From assembly GCA_023421135.1 (NCBI GenBank), contig JAEZUG010000038.1:1-34588 (forward strand): 34,588 bases of DNA, in the 5' to 3' direction. A model generated the notes under the pieces. It had not been told where the DNA came from. It ran no database searches and saw only the letters and a list, made by a program, of their open reading frames with translations. Positions 1 to 7,543 of the stretch are shown piece by piece; position 1 is the stretch's first letter; the number at the start of each line of letters is the position of its first letter. Position numbers and translations under genes: made by a program. This DNA is from Candidatus Cloacimonadota bacterium (lineage in GTDB: Bacteria > Cloacimonadota > Cloacimonadia > Cloacimonadales > Cloacimonadaceae).

Positions 1-1
1 G

Positions 2-70
2 CATTGGGCTACTCTGGGCATGGCGGTATTGGCCCTGATCGGGGACCTGATCTACTACCTTTTGGTCTAG
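2..70 (+). CDS. C-terminal end of a membrane protein (partial)
   Basis: An open frame enters from the left edge and runs 22 codons to a TAG at 68-70. The residues are almost all hydrophobic (MAVLALIGDLIYYLLV), as in a final transmembrane helix. The rest of the gene lies outside the window, so no family can be named. The frame is short and could be chance, but the hydrophobic run and the repeat-rich spacer that starts right after its stop favour a real gene end. Confidence 0.5.
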   Translation, partial: HWATLGMAVLALIGDLIYYLLV

Positions 71-285
71 AGAGTTAGAACTTAGAAGTTAGTGCTACGC
101 TGCTGTCGCTTCTGGACAAACTACCGAATAGAACCCGGATTACCCGGAGTAAACAGATTTACACGGATTTCTCATGAGTGGACACTATGGACAATTGGAC
201 ATATCCTTAATCCTCTAATCCTGAAATCCTCGTGAAACAACCTTTAGTCTCCTAGCTCCACCCTAAATCTCTAATCCCCAATGTG
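70..285. repeat. Composite intergenic repeat, left copy
   Basis: No gene is visible in this spacer. Two blocks recur in inverted orientation in the spacer at 10.7-10.9 kb. The first is around 93-137 and includes AAACTACCGAATAGAAC. The second is around 210-234, AATCCTCTAATCCT followed by AAATCCTCGTGAA. Both blocks keep the same order in both places. A decayed third copy of the second block is near 26264-26292. Confidence 0.7.
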
Positions 286-375
286 CCACCCAATAGAAAC
301 GCATCTCATACCCATGAGACACGCATGATTCCACATGGGTGTCACATGGGTGTCACTTGGGTGTCACATGGGTGT
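286..375. repeat. Bipartite 11-bp repeat element, copy 1 (4 + 4 units)
   Basis: Four 11-bp units at 332-375 read on the plus strand (CACATGGGTGT twice, CACTTGGGTGT, CACATGGGTGT). They are preceded, after the 2-nt centre TC, by four more degenerate units at 286-329 that read on the minus strand (ATCATGCGTGT, CTCATGGGTAT, GAGATGCGTTT, CTATTGGGTGG). The whole is 44 + 2 + 44 bp and could form a long imperfect hairpin. The same architecture recurs at 16803-16892 and from 34533. It lies between the end of a membrane-protein gene and the HepT/MNT pair. Confidence 0.9.
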
Positions 376-432
376 CGTATTAGGAAGTAACAAGTGAGCA
401 GGGGTTCCGCCAGACAAGTTCTCACAAATGAG

Positions 433-460
433 TTGACACGTTTTATACACTCAAAATGAT
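433..460 (+). promoter_or_regulatory. Possible promoter of the HepT/MNT pair
   Basis: A perfect TTGACA lies 54 bp ahead of the start codon. AATGAT, 16 bp downstream, matches the -10 consensus at four of six positions. The -35 is supported by its recurrence ahead of other operons here. The -10 is weak. Confidence 0.4.
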
Positions 461-492
461 AGAAGCAACAATGTTTTGGAAGGATTGCTCTG

Positions 493-888
493 ATGAATGA
501 TGTGAGATGGAAACAACGGTTCAGTAACTTCGTAAATGCCTGCCGCTTACTGCGTGAAGCGCTGAGCATTGAAAGCCCAACAGACTTAGAAAAAGAAGGT
601 CTGATCCAACGCTTTGAATATACCTTTGAACTGGGCTGGAAGACTCTGAAGGACTACCTGGAGTACCATGGTTTCGCGGAGATTGTGGGCCCCAAAGATG
701 CCATTCGTCTTGCCTTTTCCAATGGAATCGTTAGAAATGGGGAGATCTGGATGAGGATGATTGCGGATCGGAACCAGACTTCTCATCTATATGATTCGGA
801 AATCGTTACCCAGATTGTCGAGCATATATCCAAAGACTACTATCCTGCCTTCATAGATTTGACAGAGACGCTTCAAACCAGGGAATAA
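493..888 (+). CDS. HepT-like partner of a nucleotidyltransferase (HI0074 family)
   Basis: This 131-residue, all-helical protein resembles the nucleotidyltransferase substrate-binding family (HI0074) and HEPN/HepT toxins. It carries an Rx4HxY motif (R93, H98, Y100), the RNase signature of HepT toxins in type VII toxin-antitoxin systems. The N-terminal half has the family pattern around FEYTFELGWKTLKDYL. It overlaps the next gene by one base (TAATG), so the two are translated together. In known pairs the MNT partner nucleotidylates HepT near the Rx4HxY motif and silences it. That this pair works the same way is inference. Start at ATG 493, with a purine-rich GGAAGGA upstream. Confidence 0.85.
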   Translation: MNDVRWKQRFSNFVNACRLLREALSIESPTDLEKEGLIQRFEYTFELGWKTLKDYLEYHGFAEIVGPKDAIRLAFSNGIVRNGEIWMRMIADRNQTSHLYDSEIVTQIVEHISKDYYPAFIDLTETLQTRE

Positions 889-1193
889 TGGCTGAGAACG
901 TTAGATACGGTATTAAAGACCAATACTGGAAGTCGATTCTCACCATTATCCGTGCCAATCCCAAGGTTGAGCAGGTGATCCTCTTCGGTTCCAGAGCCTT
1001 GGGGAGCTTTAAACCCGGTTCAGACATAGATCTCTGTCTCAAAGGAGAACAAATCGCTCAGGCAGATCTGACTCAGTTTCTGGTTAGCCTGGACGAGCTT
1101 GATCTGCCTTGGGTAGTTGATTTGGTGATATTTTCCCAGATCAGCAATCCGGATCTAAGAGATCATATAGAGCGGGTGGGGATAAGGCTGTAA
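888..1193 (+). CDS. MNT-type minimal nucleotidyltransferase (probable antitoxin)
   Basis: This 101-residue protein has the polymerase-beta-type nucleotidyltransferase signature GSx10DxD (G34, S35, D46, D48) and a later Asp (D78) in the expected strand. The active site therefore looks complete. Its size and its position behind a HepT-like gene fit the MntA/HI0073 family, in which the enzyme transfers nucleotides to HepT and neutralises it. It overlaps the stop of the upstream gene by one base. Downstream, at 1194-1206, a short GGGG/CCCC inverted repeat sits between this gene and the convergent gene, without a T-run. Confidence 0.87.
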   Translation: MAENVRYGIKDQYWKSILTIIRANPKVEQVILFGSRALGSFKPGSDIDLCLKGEQIAQADLTQFLVSLDELDLPWVVDLVIFSQISNPDLRDHIERVGIRL

Positions 1194-1267
1194 GGGGATA
1201 ATCCCCCGTATCAGATATAAGACCAGTGCACGTGACCCAAGGCGCGCATAGGTTTATTTCTCCATGC

Positions 1268-2086
1268 TCAGCGCAGTCTTCTTAGCCTATAGCCCAGCTC
1301 TCCTTTGCGGTCCACAATTCCAAATTTTTCGTATGAATCGTAGAGCAACAGGGTATCATCTTGAATCTCATAGATGTAGCAGGGAATGCGTCCGTTATCA
1401 TCATAGTCCCCAAACAGTATTCTATCGTGATCGGAGGCGAATGGATCCAGCATGATATAGTACTTCACTGGCTTTGTGTCAGAGCTGTAATCAATGTCCC
1501 GGAAGTTTTCCAATCCGGTTACAAGACCATCCGCACTGAACTGAAGTTTGTTCCCGGGATTATCAATATCATAATACTCGCCAGAGATCAGAACATTGTT
1601 TACACACTCCTCCAAGCTCGACACCCGGATAAACTCAATCATCTCTCCGGGAGTAGATGAATAAGCCGGACTATACAGAGTATTGGCTTTGGTGCTGGAA
1701 AGCCTTATGCCGGAGAAGATCAGGGAATCATTGGGGATGAGCTCAATCTCGTGCCCCACACCACTGTGAAAATCTGTGCCCTGTAGGCCAAGAGAGCTCA
1801 AACCGTAGCGCACAATCCGGAACTCACCCATAGTTCTGAGTGCCTCAATGGCTCTTTGTGGTGATTTAGTTCTTATCAATTCATCCAGGTAAGGTTTATT
1901 GATCCATTGCCCAATCAGCAGATTTGCCAAAGAATCGCATTCGGCAGCGCTGTAGCTCTCTTTTTGCCCGCTTGAACTCTCTGCTACCGCTCCGGTAGTA
2001 TCCGCCCAAACCACGCCAGATGAGCCCCATACCAGGCTCAACACGATGCATAATCCTATCCGCACCATCAGTCCTTTATTTGCCAT
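1268..2086 (-). CDS. Secreted protein of unknown function
   Basis: I do not recognise this 272-residue protein. It starts with a signal peptide: a positively charged start, a hydrophobic stretch (VRIGLCIVLSLVWG) and likely cleavage after VWA near residue 29. It is therefore probably periplasmic or at the cell surface. The mature part has no transmembrane segment and is rich in Asp, Tyr and Ser. Its second half looks beta-rich (DPFASDHDRILFGDYDDNGR, then YEIQDDTLLLYD), reminiscent of small beta-barrel lipocalin-like domains, but this is only an impression. Start supported by GGGAG about 9 bp upstream. It is monocistronic, convergent with the HepT/MNT pair and divergent from the regulator at 2367. 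Confidence 0.75.
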   Translation of the reverse strand: MANKGLMVRIGLCIVLSLVWGSSGVVWADTTGAVAESSSGQKESYSAAECDSLANLLIGQWINKPYLDELIRTKSPQRAIEALRTMGEFRIVRYGLSSLGLQGTDFHSGVGHEIELIPNDSLIFSGIRLSSTKANTLYSPAYSSTPGEMIEFIRVSSLEECVNNVLISGEYYDIDNPGNKLQFSADGLVTGLENFRDIDYSSDTKPVKYYIMLDPFASDHDRILFGDYDDNGRIPCYIYEIQDDTLLLYDSYEKFGIVDRKGELGYRLRRLR

Positions 2087-2145
2087 CTTCAGTTGCTCCC
2101 TATAGAGTACATTGCTGATTAACTATCTATTAGATGCTTTTAAAC

Positions 2146-2151
2146 TGTCAA
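2146..2151 (-). promoter_or_regulatory. TTGACA box upstream of the secreted protein gene
   Basis: The minus strand reads TTGACA 60 bp ahead of the start at 2086. TAGATA, 16 bp downstream, is a poor -10 candidate. The box matches the hexamer ahead of the other operons. Confidence 0.4.
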
Positions 2152-2287
2152 GGCTTTCCGATTCTGGGTGGTAGGATTTGAGGTCCTCAGGATCAGGAAT
2201 AGGTTGTCTTGGAAATATAGGCAAGTTATAAACACTTATACAACAATTATATACGTGTCTCATCACAAAAAAGCGAGAAAAAAGTAA

Positions 2288-2315
2288 TTGACAAGAATCG
2301 TGTTACTGTTTTAGT
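2288..2315 (+). promoter_or_regulatory. Possible promoter of the GntR-ABC operon
   Basis: TTGACA at 2288-2293 is followed after 16 bp by TTTAGT (four of six matches to the -10 consensus). A short inverted repeat, GTTG-ACTA-CAAC at 2314-2325, overlaps the presumed transcription start. It could be an operator for the GntR-type regulator, since YtrA-like proteins commonly repress their own operon. The operator role is inference. Confidence 0.4.
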
Positions 2316-2366
2316 TGACTACAACACCATAACAATGGCGGAAGCCAAAGTTAAGAAGAGGTTGAA

Positions 2367-2741
2367 ATGAAGATGTTTACAGATGATGCCCCGATCTACA
2401 TTCAGCTCCGCAAGCACATTGAGGAGTTGATCCTGAATCAGGGCCTGAAAGAAGAAGACGGTATCCCGTCCCTACGGACGATGGCCAAGGATTACTCTCT
2501 GAATCCGATCACTATCTCAAACGCGCTCAGTGCCCTGGTGGAGGAAGGTATCCTCTACAAAAAGCGGGGACTGGGCTTTTATGTAATCGAGGGAGCGCGC
2601 CGCCGGATCATCGAATCCCGTCGGGAAGCTTTTGCCACCGAGACGCTGGTGCCCACTCTCAAGAGAGCCAGGCAACTGGAATTCTCCAAACCGGATTTAA
2701 ACAAACTAATAGAAGATATTTATGGAGGAAATCGTGACTAA
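2367..2741 (+). CDS. GntR-family transcriptional regulator, YtrA-like
   Basis: The 124-residue protein has an N-terminal winged helix-turn-helix of GntR type (APIYIQLRKHIEELI, then IPSLRTMAKDYSLNPITISN and a wing around KKRGLGFYV). Only about 45 residues follow, too few for a FadR or HutC effector domain. This is the build of the YtrA subfamily, whose members usually sit ahead of ABC exporter genes and repress them, as the layout here suggests. The ligand is unknown. Start ATG 2367 is preceded by AGAAGAGG. The 3' end carries the ribosome-binding site of the next gene and overlaps it. Confidence 0.9.
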   Translation: MKMFTDDAPIYIQLRKHIEELILNQGLKEEDGIPSLRTMAKDYSLNPITISNALSALVEEGILYKKRGLGFYVIEGARRRIIESRREAFATETLVPTLKRARQLEFSKPDLNKLIEDIYGGNRD

Positions 2742-3600
2742 TCAATCCACTCAACAGCCTTGCAGTTATTCTCTTTCAAACGTTAGCAAGCATTATGGCA
2801 AATTCCTTGCTCTGGACAATGTCTCTTTGGAGCTTGGTGCAGGCAAGATCATCGGACTCCTGGGAAAGAACGGAGCCGGAAAATCCACTCTGATGCGCTC
2901 AATGCTGGGCTTCCTTTCCTTTGATGGATCGATCAGCCTCTGTGACCGGCCCATTTCACACCGTGACAAATGGATCTTTGAAGAAGCAGCCTTTATCCCG
3001 GACGTCTCCGGCCTGGATGATCGGCTCACCGTGAAGCAGACCATTGAATATGTGAGCGGAGTCAATCCCCGCTGGAATGAAAGCACAGCCAATGAACTGA
3101 TTGCTATCAGCAACCTGCCTCTAAACAAGAAAGTGGGCAAGCTCTCCAAGGGCATGAAGACCAAGCTTTATCTTCTGATCACTCTTTCTCTGGATGTGCA
3201 GTTTCTGCTCTTGGATGAACCCACTCTGGGGCTGGATATCGCCTTCCGCAAGGAATTCTTCGATAAGATATTGGGTGATTTCTTCGATGAAAACAAGAGC
3301 ATCCTGATCTCTACCCACCAAGTGGAAGAGGTGGAAGACATCCTGCAGGAGATCATCATTATAGATAAAGGCAGGATCATTCTGCACGAAGATGTGGAAA
3401 GCCTCAAAAGTCGCTTTCAGGTGGTGATGCTGCCCAGTGATAGAGTCGCAGAACTGCAGGCCTACAAGCCCAAGGTGCTGGGACACAGTTTGGGTTTTGT
3501 GAGTGCAGTGCTGGATAGCTCCGTGCAGATTGAGGGAGCAACGTATGGACGTCCCAGACTGGCAGATATCTTCATGGCCGTGGTAGGAGGTACCGAATGA
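2734..3600 (+). CDS. ABC transporter ATP-binding protein
   Basis: An ATPase of an ABC-2-type exporter. Walker A is GKNGAGKST, the signature is a variant LSKGM, Walker B is FLLLDEPT and the switch histidine is in ISTHQ. I place the start at GTG 2734 because GGAGG lies five bases ahead of it. An in-frame ATG at 2722 would put that ribosome-binding site inside the gene and has no good site of its own. The gene overlaps the regulator by 8 bp and the permease by 4 bp. The C-terminal 80 residues follow the usual accessory tail of drug or peptide exporter ATPases. The substrate is unknown. Confidence 0.9.
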   Translation: MTNQSTQQPCSYSLSNVSKHYGKFLALDNVSLELGAGKIIGLLGKNGAGKSTLMRSMLGFLSFDGSISLCDRPISHRDKWIFEEAAFIPDVSGLDDRLTVKQTIEYVSGVNPRWNESTANELIAISNLPLNKKVGKLSKGMKTKLYLLITLSLDVQFLLLDEPTLGLDIAFRKEFFDKILGDFFDENKSILISTHQVEEVEDILQEIIIIDKGRIILHEDVESLKSRFQVVMLPSDRVAELQAYKPKVLGHSLGFVSAVLDSSVQIEGATYGRPRLADIFMAVVGGTE

Positions 3601-4460
3601 AACAGTTCAAAGCTTTAGTTCTCAAAGAATGGCGCACTCATTGGGGAGTGTTGCTCACGCCGGCCTGGCTTACAGCCGGTGTGCTTTTAGTCACCTTGAT
3701 TGGTTTTATAATAGCTTGGGCTAATGGACTGCCTGTAATGGGTGGAAACACCGAACAGTATATGAAAATGGCAGGGGAATACAGATCCCTGATCCTCTGG
3801 GCTGCCAATGTCTTTGGTGCCACCATGCTGAGTTTTGCAGCTTTTCTGGCGCTGATCAGCTTGCCAGATCTCCTGCTCAACAGCGGTTACAAGCGCAAGT
3901 GCGAAATCTTCCACCTTTCTCAGCCGGTGGGAATGTCCAAGATTCTCCTGAGCAAGTATTCCTTCATGGTTTTGGGCACATACCTCCAGATAGTGATTAT
4001 TGCTCTGGTCTTTGGCACCCTGGTTTCACTCTATGTGAATAGCTTCGTGGGTGGAGACTTCGGCCTGGTTTACAATGGCTTAGCCTTGGGGCTGATCGGC
4101 AGATTCCTGCCTCTGCTCTTCACGGCTTCCCTTGCCTGGTTCTTTGCTGCTCTGAACAAGAAAAACTACCTCCTGATGGCGATTGTGATCTTTGCAGGAG
4201 TTGAGATCGGAGTGAGATTGATCAACTTCCAGGTCGGCACCCATATCCCCTCCATCAATGCTTATGTTGCGAAACTGGGAGGCATGAACATTCACGTGGG
4301 TACAAATCCCATGGCAGGGCTTACCGGGAACAACACCATGGAGATGATTTCCCAAGCCTGGCGCAGCATATTTGATTCCTACACCTGGCAGAGAATCTTA
4401 TGGGCGATTGTCCTCTATCTGGGCGGCTCCTGGCTCTATCAAAGAAGAGAAATATCCTAA
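3597..4460 (+). CDS. ABC-2-type transporter permease
   Basis: A 287-residue integral membrane protein with about six hydrophobic segments: near residues 22-42, 70-95, 120-150, 160-180, 190-210 and at the C-terminus (ILWAIVLYLGGSWLY). It starts in an ATGA overlap with the ATPase gene, so the two form one exporter; a homodimer of each subunit is the usual arrangement. The sequence is typical of the permease paired with YtrA-type regulators. It is the last gene of the operon, with a rho-independent terminator 32 bp behind the stop. Confidence 0.87.
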   Translation: MKQFKALVLKEWRTHWGVLLTPAWLTAGVLLVTLIGFIIAWANGLPVMGGNTEQYMKMAGEYRSLILWAANVFGATMLSFAAFLALISLPDLLLNSGYKRKCEIFHLSQPVGMSKILLSKYSFMVLGTYLQIVIIALVFGTLVSLYVNSFVGGDFGLVYNGLALGLIGRFLPLLFTASLAWFFAALNKKNYLLMAIVIFAGVEIGVRLINFQVGTHIPSINAYVAKLGGMNIHVGTNPMAGLTGNNTMEMISQAWRSIFDSYTWQRILWAIVLYLGGSWLYQRREIS

Positions 4461-4491
4461 CTATTCATACTGAACTCCTGACAACTAGCTG

Positions 4492-4520
4492 TCCCGGGTC
4501 GCCAAGGCCCGGGATTTTTT
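4492..4520 (+). terminator. Rho-independent terminator after the ABC exporter
   Basis: TCCCGGG at 4492-4498 pairs with CCCGGGA at 4508-4514 across a 9-nt loop and is followed directly by six T residues. It ends the GntR-ABC operon just before the next promoter box. Confidence 0.88.
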
Positions 4521-4521
4521 G

Positions 4522-4527
4522 TTGACA
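4522..4527 (+). promoter_or_regulatory. TTGACA box upstream of the Gld-type operon
   Basis: A perfect TTGACA lies directly behind the terminator T-run and 48 bp ahead of ATG 4576. No good TATAAT follows; the nearest AT-rich stretch is CAAATTTG at 4543-4550, vaguely like the Bacteroidetes -7 element. Confidence 0.4.
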
Positions 4528-4575
4528 CGGAGTAGCATGGCACAAATTTGGCAGAAAACCAACAATCGAGGAAGT

Positions 4576-5763
4576 ATGCGTAAGAAATGGTTCATCTGGC
4601 TAGGCGTGGCACTGATTGTACTGGTATTATTAGTGCTAGGTTTCAAGCAGTGCAGCAAAGCCCAGAAAGCTATGCTCAGCACTATGCAGAGCGGGGGAGA
4701 GAGCTACACGGTGGTTCGCGGTGATATCGTCAATAAGGTCGAGATCACCGGAGAGATTCAACCGCAGACTGTGGTGTCCCTCAAATCAAGAGTCTCGGGC
4801 AAGATAGTGAAGTTCTATGTGAATGAAAATGAATTCGTTCGCAGCGGACAGATCATTGCTGATATCGAGCCGGACTACAACCAGGCTAATACTCTCTTCA
4901 GCACCAGAGCGCAGTGGCAACAAGCCGAGATCAGGCTGCGCAATGCCCGTCAGGATGTGGAAGACAAGCGCCAGCTTCTGGCTCAGGAATACATCTCCCG
5001 GGAGGCGTTCCAAGATGCCGAAGACGAGCTGCAAGCGGCAGAGATTGCCCATCAACAAGCTTCTTCCCAATATGAGATGATTCGGGATCTGGATACAGGT
5101 GGACGTGTGACACACGTTTATGCCACTTCCTCCGGAGTCTGCATTGAGCGCAAGATCAACGAAGGCGAGATGGTGCAATCCAGCATCACCAGCTATGGCG
5201 AAGGTACTGTGATCATGAAGATTGCAGATCTGAGCCACATGATAGTGAAATCCAATATCAACGAAGTGGATATCGAAAAGTTTAGCTTGGGTCAATCTGC
5301 CGAGATCAACCTGGATGCCTTGCCCTATGAGAACTTCGTGGGCAGCATCACCAAGATTTCTCCTCAGGCCATCACGGAAAACAACGCCAAGGTCTTTCCC
5401 ATAGAGATCAGCATCAATGCCAACGGCGAAAAGGTGCGTCCTGGCATGACGGCAAACGTCAGCATCCTGGGAGACACCAAGGAAAACGTTCTGGTAGTGC
5501 CTATCCGGGCTATTTTTAGTAATGATAACAATGAAGACATAGTCTATCTGCTGCCCGCGGTGGCAGATTCGACTGCCAAGCCTACAGCAGCGAAGAAGCC
5601 AGGGAAAGGCTTCCCTATGGCTCCTCAGGGTGTGGCAACGCCGGTTCGGCTGGGCTCAAACGATATGCAGCAGGTGGAAGTCATCGAAGGACTGAAAGAA
5701 GGGGACAAGATCATGCTCAATGATCCCAATGTGCAAGCCAATCCCTTCCAGATGATGATGTAA
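4576..5763 (+). CDS. Membrane-fusion (HlyD/MacA-type) efflux adaptor
   Basis: A periplasmic adaptor with an N-terminal membrane anchor (residues about 5-25), a first half-lipoyl segment (VVSLKSRVSGKIVKFYVNEN), a helical hairpin rich in Ala, Gln and Glu (about residues 90-165), the second half-lipoyl segment and a beta-barrel domain (VRPGMTANVSILGD). Start ATG 4576 is chosen for the GAGGA about 5 bases ahead. The frame stays open up to a TTG at 4519, but that would overlap the terminator and promoter. MacA-like adaptors normally pair with MacB. Here the next genes are GldA, GldF and GldG homologues, so the adaptor probably serves that complex. Confidence 0.9.
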   Translation: MRKKWFIWLGVALIVLVLLVLGFKQCSKAQKAMLSTMQSGGESYTVVRGDIVNKVEITGEIQPQTVVSLKSRVSGKIVKFYVNENEFVRSGQIIADIEPDYNQANTLFSTRAQWQQAEIRLRNARQDVEDKRQLLAQEYISREAFQDAEDELQAAEIAHQQASSQYEMIRDLDTGGRVTHVYATSSGVCIERKINEGEMVQSSITSYGEGTVIMKIADLSHMIVKSNINEVDIEKFSLGQSAEINLDALPYENFVGSITKISPQAITENNAKVFPIEISINANGEKVRPGMTANVSILGDTKENVLVVPIRAIFSNDNNEDIVYLLPAVADSTAKPTAAKKPGKGFPMAPQGVATPVRLGSNDMQQVEVIEGLKEGDKIMLNDPNVQANPFQMMM

Positions 5764-5781
5764 GCTAGTTTAGGAGAATAC

Positions 5782-6822
5782 ATGATTGAGATAATAGAGC
5801 TCTCACGTCACTTTGGTGCGATCAAAGCTGTGGATGAGATCAGCTTCAACATCGCTCCAGGTGAGATCGTGGGCTTTCTGGGACCCAATGGAGCGGGGAA
5901 AACTACCACCATGCGTATGATGGTGGGCTTTTTGCAGCCGAGCTCCGGAAGCATAATGATAGATGGAGAAAGCATTTATGCCGATCCCATCAAGACCAGC
6001 CAGAAGATTGGCTATCTGCCGGAGACCAATCCGCTTTACAACGAGCAGACGGTCTATGACTTTCTGGCTTACGTGGGTGCACTGCGTAAACTGGGCAAAG
6101 CCAAGTTCAAAGAGCGTCTGGCTTATGTGGTGGAAAACTGTGGTCTGAAAGCTGTCTTGCATCAGAAGATAGGCACTCTTTCCAAAGGCTACAGGCAGAG
6201 AACCGGCCTGGCTCAGGCTATCTTGCACGATCCTGAAGTGCTGATCTTGGACGAGCCCACCAGTGGCTTGGATCCCAATCAGATCATAGAAATCAGAGAG
6301 CTGATCCGTAGCCTTGGCAAGGAGAAGACTCTCATCCTCTCCAGCCATATCATGCAGGAAGTGCAAGCTCTTTGTGATAGAATCGTGATCATCTCCGGAG
6401 GCAGGATAGTTGCAAATGATAGCCAGGAGAGTCTCCTGAACCGGTTCAGTCCTCATCAGGAGATACGCTTGCGCTTTGAAGCCCAGAATCCTGATTTGAA
6501 TGAGCTTTGGCAGGAGTTTCCCCAGTTGCAGTTGCTCTCTGAAGAGAGGCTGGGTTCAGAAGTTATCCTGAAGCTCAGTGCGGATGCGGAGCTTGACCTG
6601 CAGCGGGATCTTGCACGTTTCTGTGCCGGACGTAACTGGTTGGTTCTGGAGATTCACGGCCAGAAGAACAATCTGGAAGACGTCTTCGTGAATCTCACCA
6701 AGTCCAGTGCTACAGAGACTGTTTGTGAAGATCCCGTCCCGGAACCAGAGCCTTCTGAGTCTGCTTCCATCCAGGAACAAGGCGAAGCAGCCACTGAAAG
6801 CACAGAGAAGGAGCAAGCATGA
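5782..6822 (+). CDS. GldA-like ABC transporter ATPase
   Basis: An ATPase with Walker A GPNGAGKTTT, signature LSKGYRQR, Walker B LILDEPTSGLDP and switch SSHIMQEV. Order and wording match GldA and the ATPases of the Gld-type cassette. The last 30 or so residues form a low-complexity acidic and proline-rich tail (PVPEPEPSES onward) that this family usually lacks. AGGAG precedes the start. The gene overlaps the permease by 4 bp (ATGA). In Bacteroidetes GldA is needed for gliding, but such cassettes are widespread in non-gliding bacteria, so no motility role should be assumed. Confidence 0.9.
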   Translation: MIEIIELSRHFGAIKAVDEISFNIAPGEIVGFLGPNGAGKTTTMRMMVGFLQPSSGSIMIDGESIYADPIKTSQKIGYLPETNPLYNEQTVYDFLAYVGALRKLGKAKFKERLAYVVENCGLKAVLHQKIGTLSKGYRQRTGLAQAILHDPEVLILDEPTSGLDPNQIIEIRELIRSLGKEKTLILSSHIMQEVQALCDRIVIISGGRIVANDSQESLLNRFSPHQEIRLRFEAQNPDLNELWQEFPQLQLLSEERLGSEVILKLSADAELDLQRDLARFCAGRNWLVLEIHGQKNNLEDVFVNLTKSSATETVCEDPVPEPEPSESASIQEQGEAATESTEKEQA

Positions 6823-7541
6823 GAGACATCCTGATTATAGCCCAAAAGGAGATCAATTCAGCACTCCGCTCGGTGAGCTACTACATGGTCTTCTTCATTT
6901 TCCTGGTAATCTCCGGGTTTTTCTTTTCCAATACCATCTTCAAATTTGGTTTGGCAGATATGCGGGTCAGCTTTGGCATCCTGCATATCCTCTTCCTCTT
7001 TTACATCCCTGCCATCACGATGAATAGCCTGGCAGGGGAGACTTCCAGCGGCACCTTTGAGCTCCTGGCGACAATGCCAATCCGCCTCAGCAGCATTATC
7101 TGGGGCAAGTTTGTGGCAGCGCTGGCTATGCTTAAGACTGTGATCCTCTGCACTTTGATCTATGTGATTATTGTGGCCGTGCTGGGTAGGGGACTGGATG
7201 CGGGAGCAGTTATCACTGGCTACATTGGCCTGATCCTGGCCGGATGTGCCTATATCTCCATCGGAATCTTTGCTTCCACACTGCCTTCAAACCAGATCCT
7301 GGCCTTCATAATAGCCGTGCTGATTTCCGGGTTCTTCTTTGGAATCCGCTATCTGATCGGCATGCTTCCCATGGGCGTGATGCAGATCTTCCAGTATCTG
7401 AGCTTTGATTACCATTTGCAAAACGCCTTCAAGGGTGTGATAGATCTCAGGGATATCCTCTTCTTCGGAGTGGTGACATTTATCTTCATGCTTTTGGCAG
7501 AATTCATCTTACGCACCCGCAATCTGATGCAGGAGAGATAG
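6819..7541 (+). CDS. GldF-like ABC-2 permease
   Basis: A 240-residue protein with six likely membrane helices and the family pattern SLAGETSSGTFELLATMPI between helices 2 and 3. That pattern is typical of GldF and NosY-like permeases. The start lies in an ATGA overlap with the ATPase gene. The next gene starts two bases after its stop. It would form the channel of the Gld-type transporter with the ATPase. The transported substrate is unknown. Confidence 0.9.
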   Translation: MRDILIIAQKEINSALRSVSYYMVFFIFLVISGFFFSNTIFKFGLADMRVSFGILHILFLFYIPAITMNSLAGETSSGTFELLATMPIRLSSIIWGKFVAALAMLKTVILCTLIYVIIVAVLGRGLDAGAVITGYIGLILAGCAYISIGIFASTLPSNQILAFIIAVLISGFFFGIRYLIGMLPMGVMQIFQYLSFDYHLQNAFKGVIDLRDILFFGVVTFIFMLLAEFILRTRNLMQER

Positions 7542-7543
7542 AC

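Noticed and set aside
286..375. CRISPR array
   Set aside because: The repeats are 11 bp, directly adjacent, and lack spacers; half are inverted. No cas gene is present.
4519..4575. Upstream TTG start for the membrane-fusion protein
   Set aside because: It would begin in the terminator T-run and include the TTGACA box. ATG 4576 has a good ribosome-binding site and a typical membrane-anchor start.
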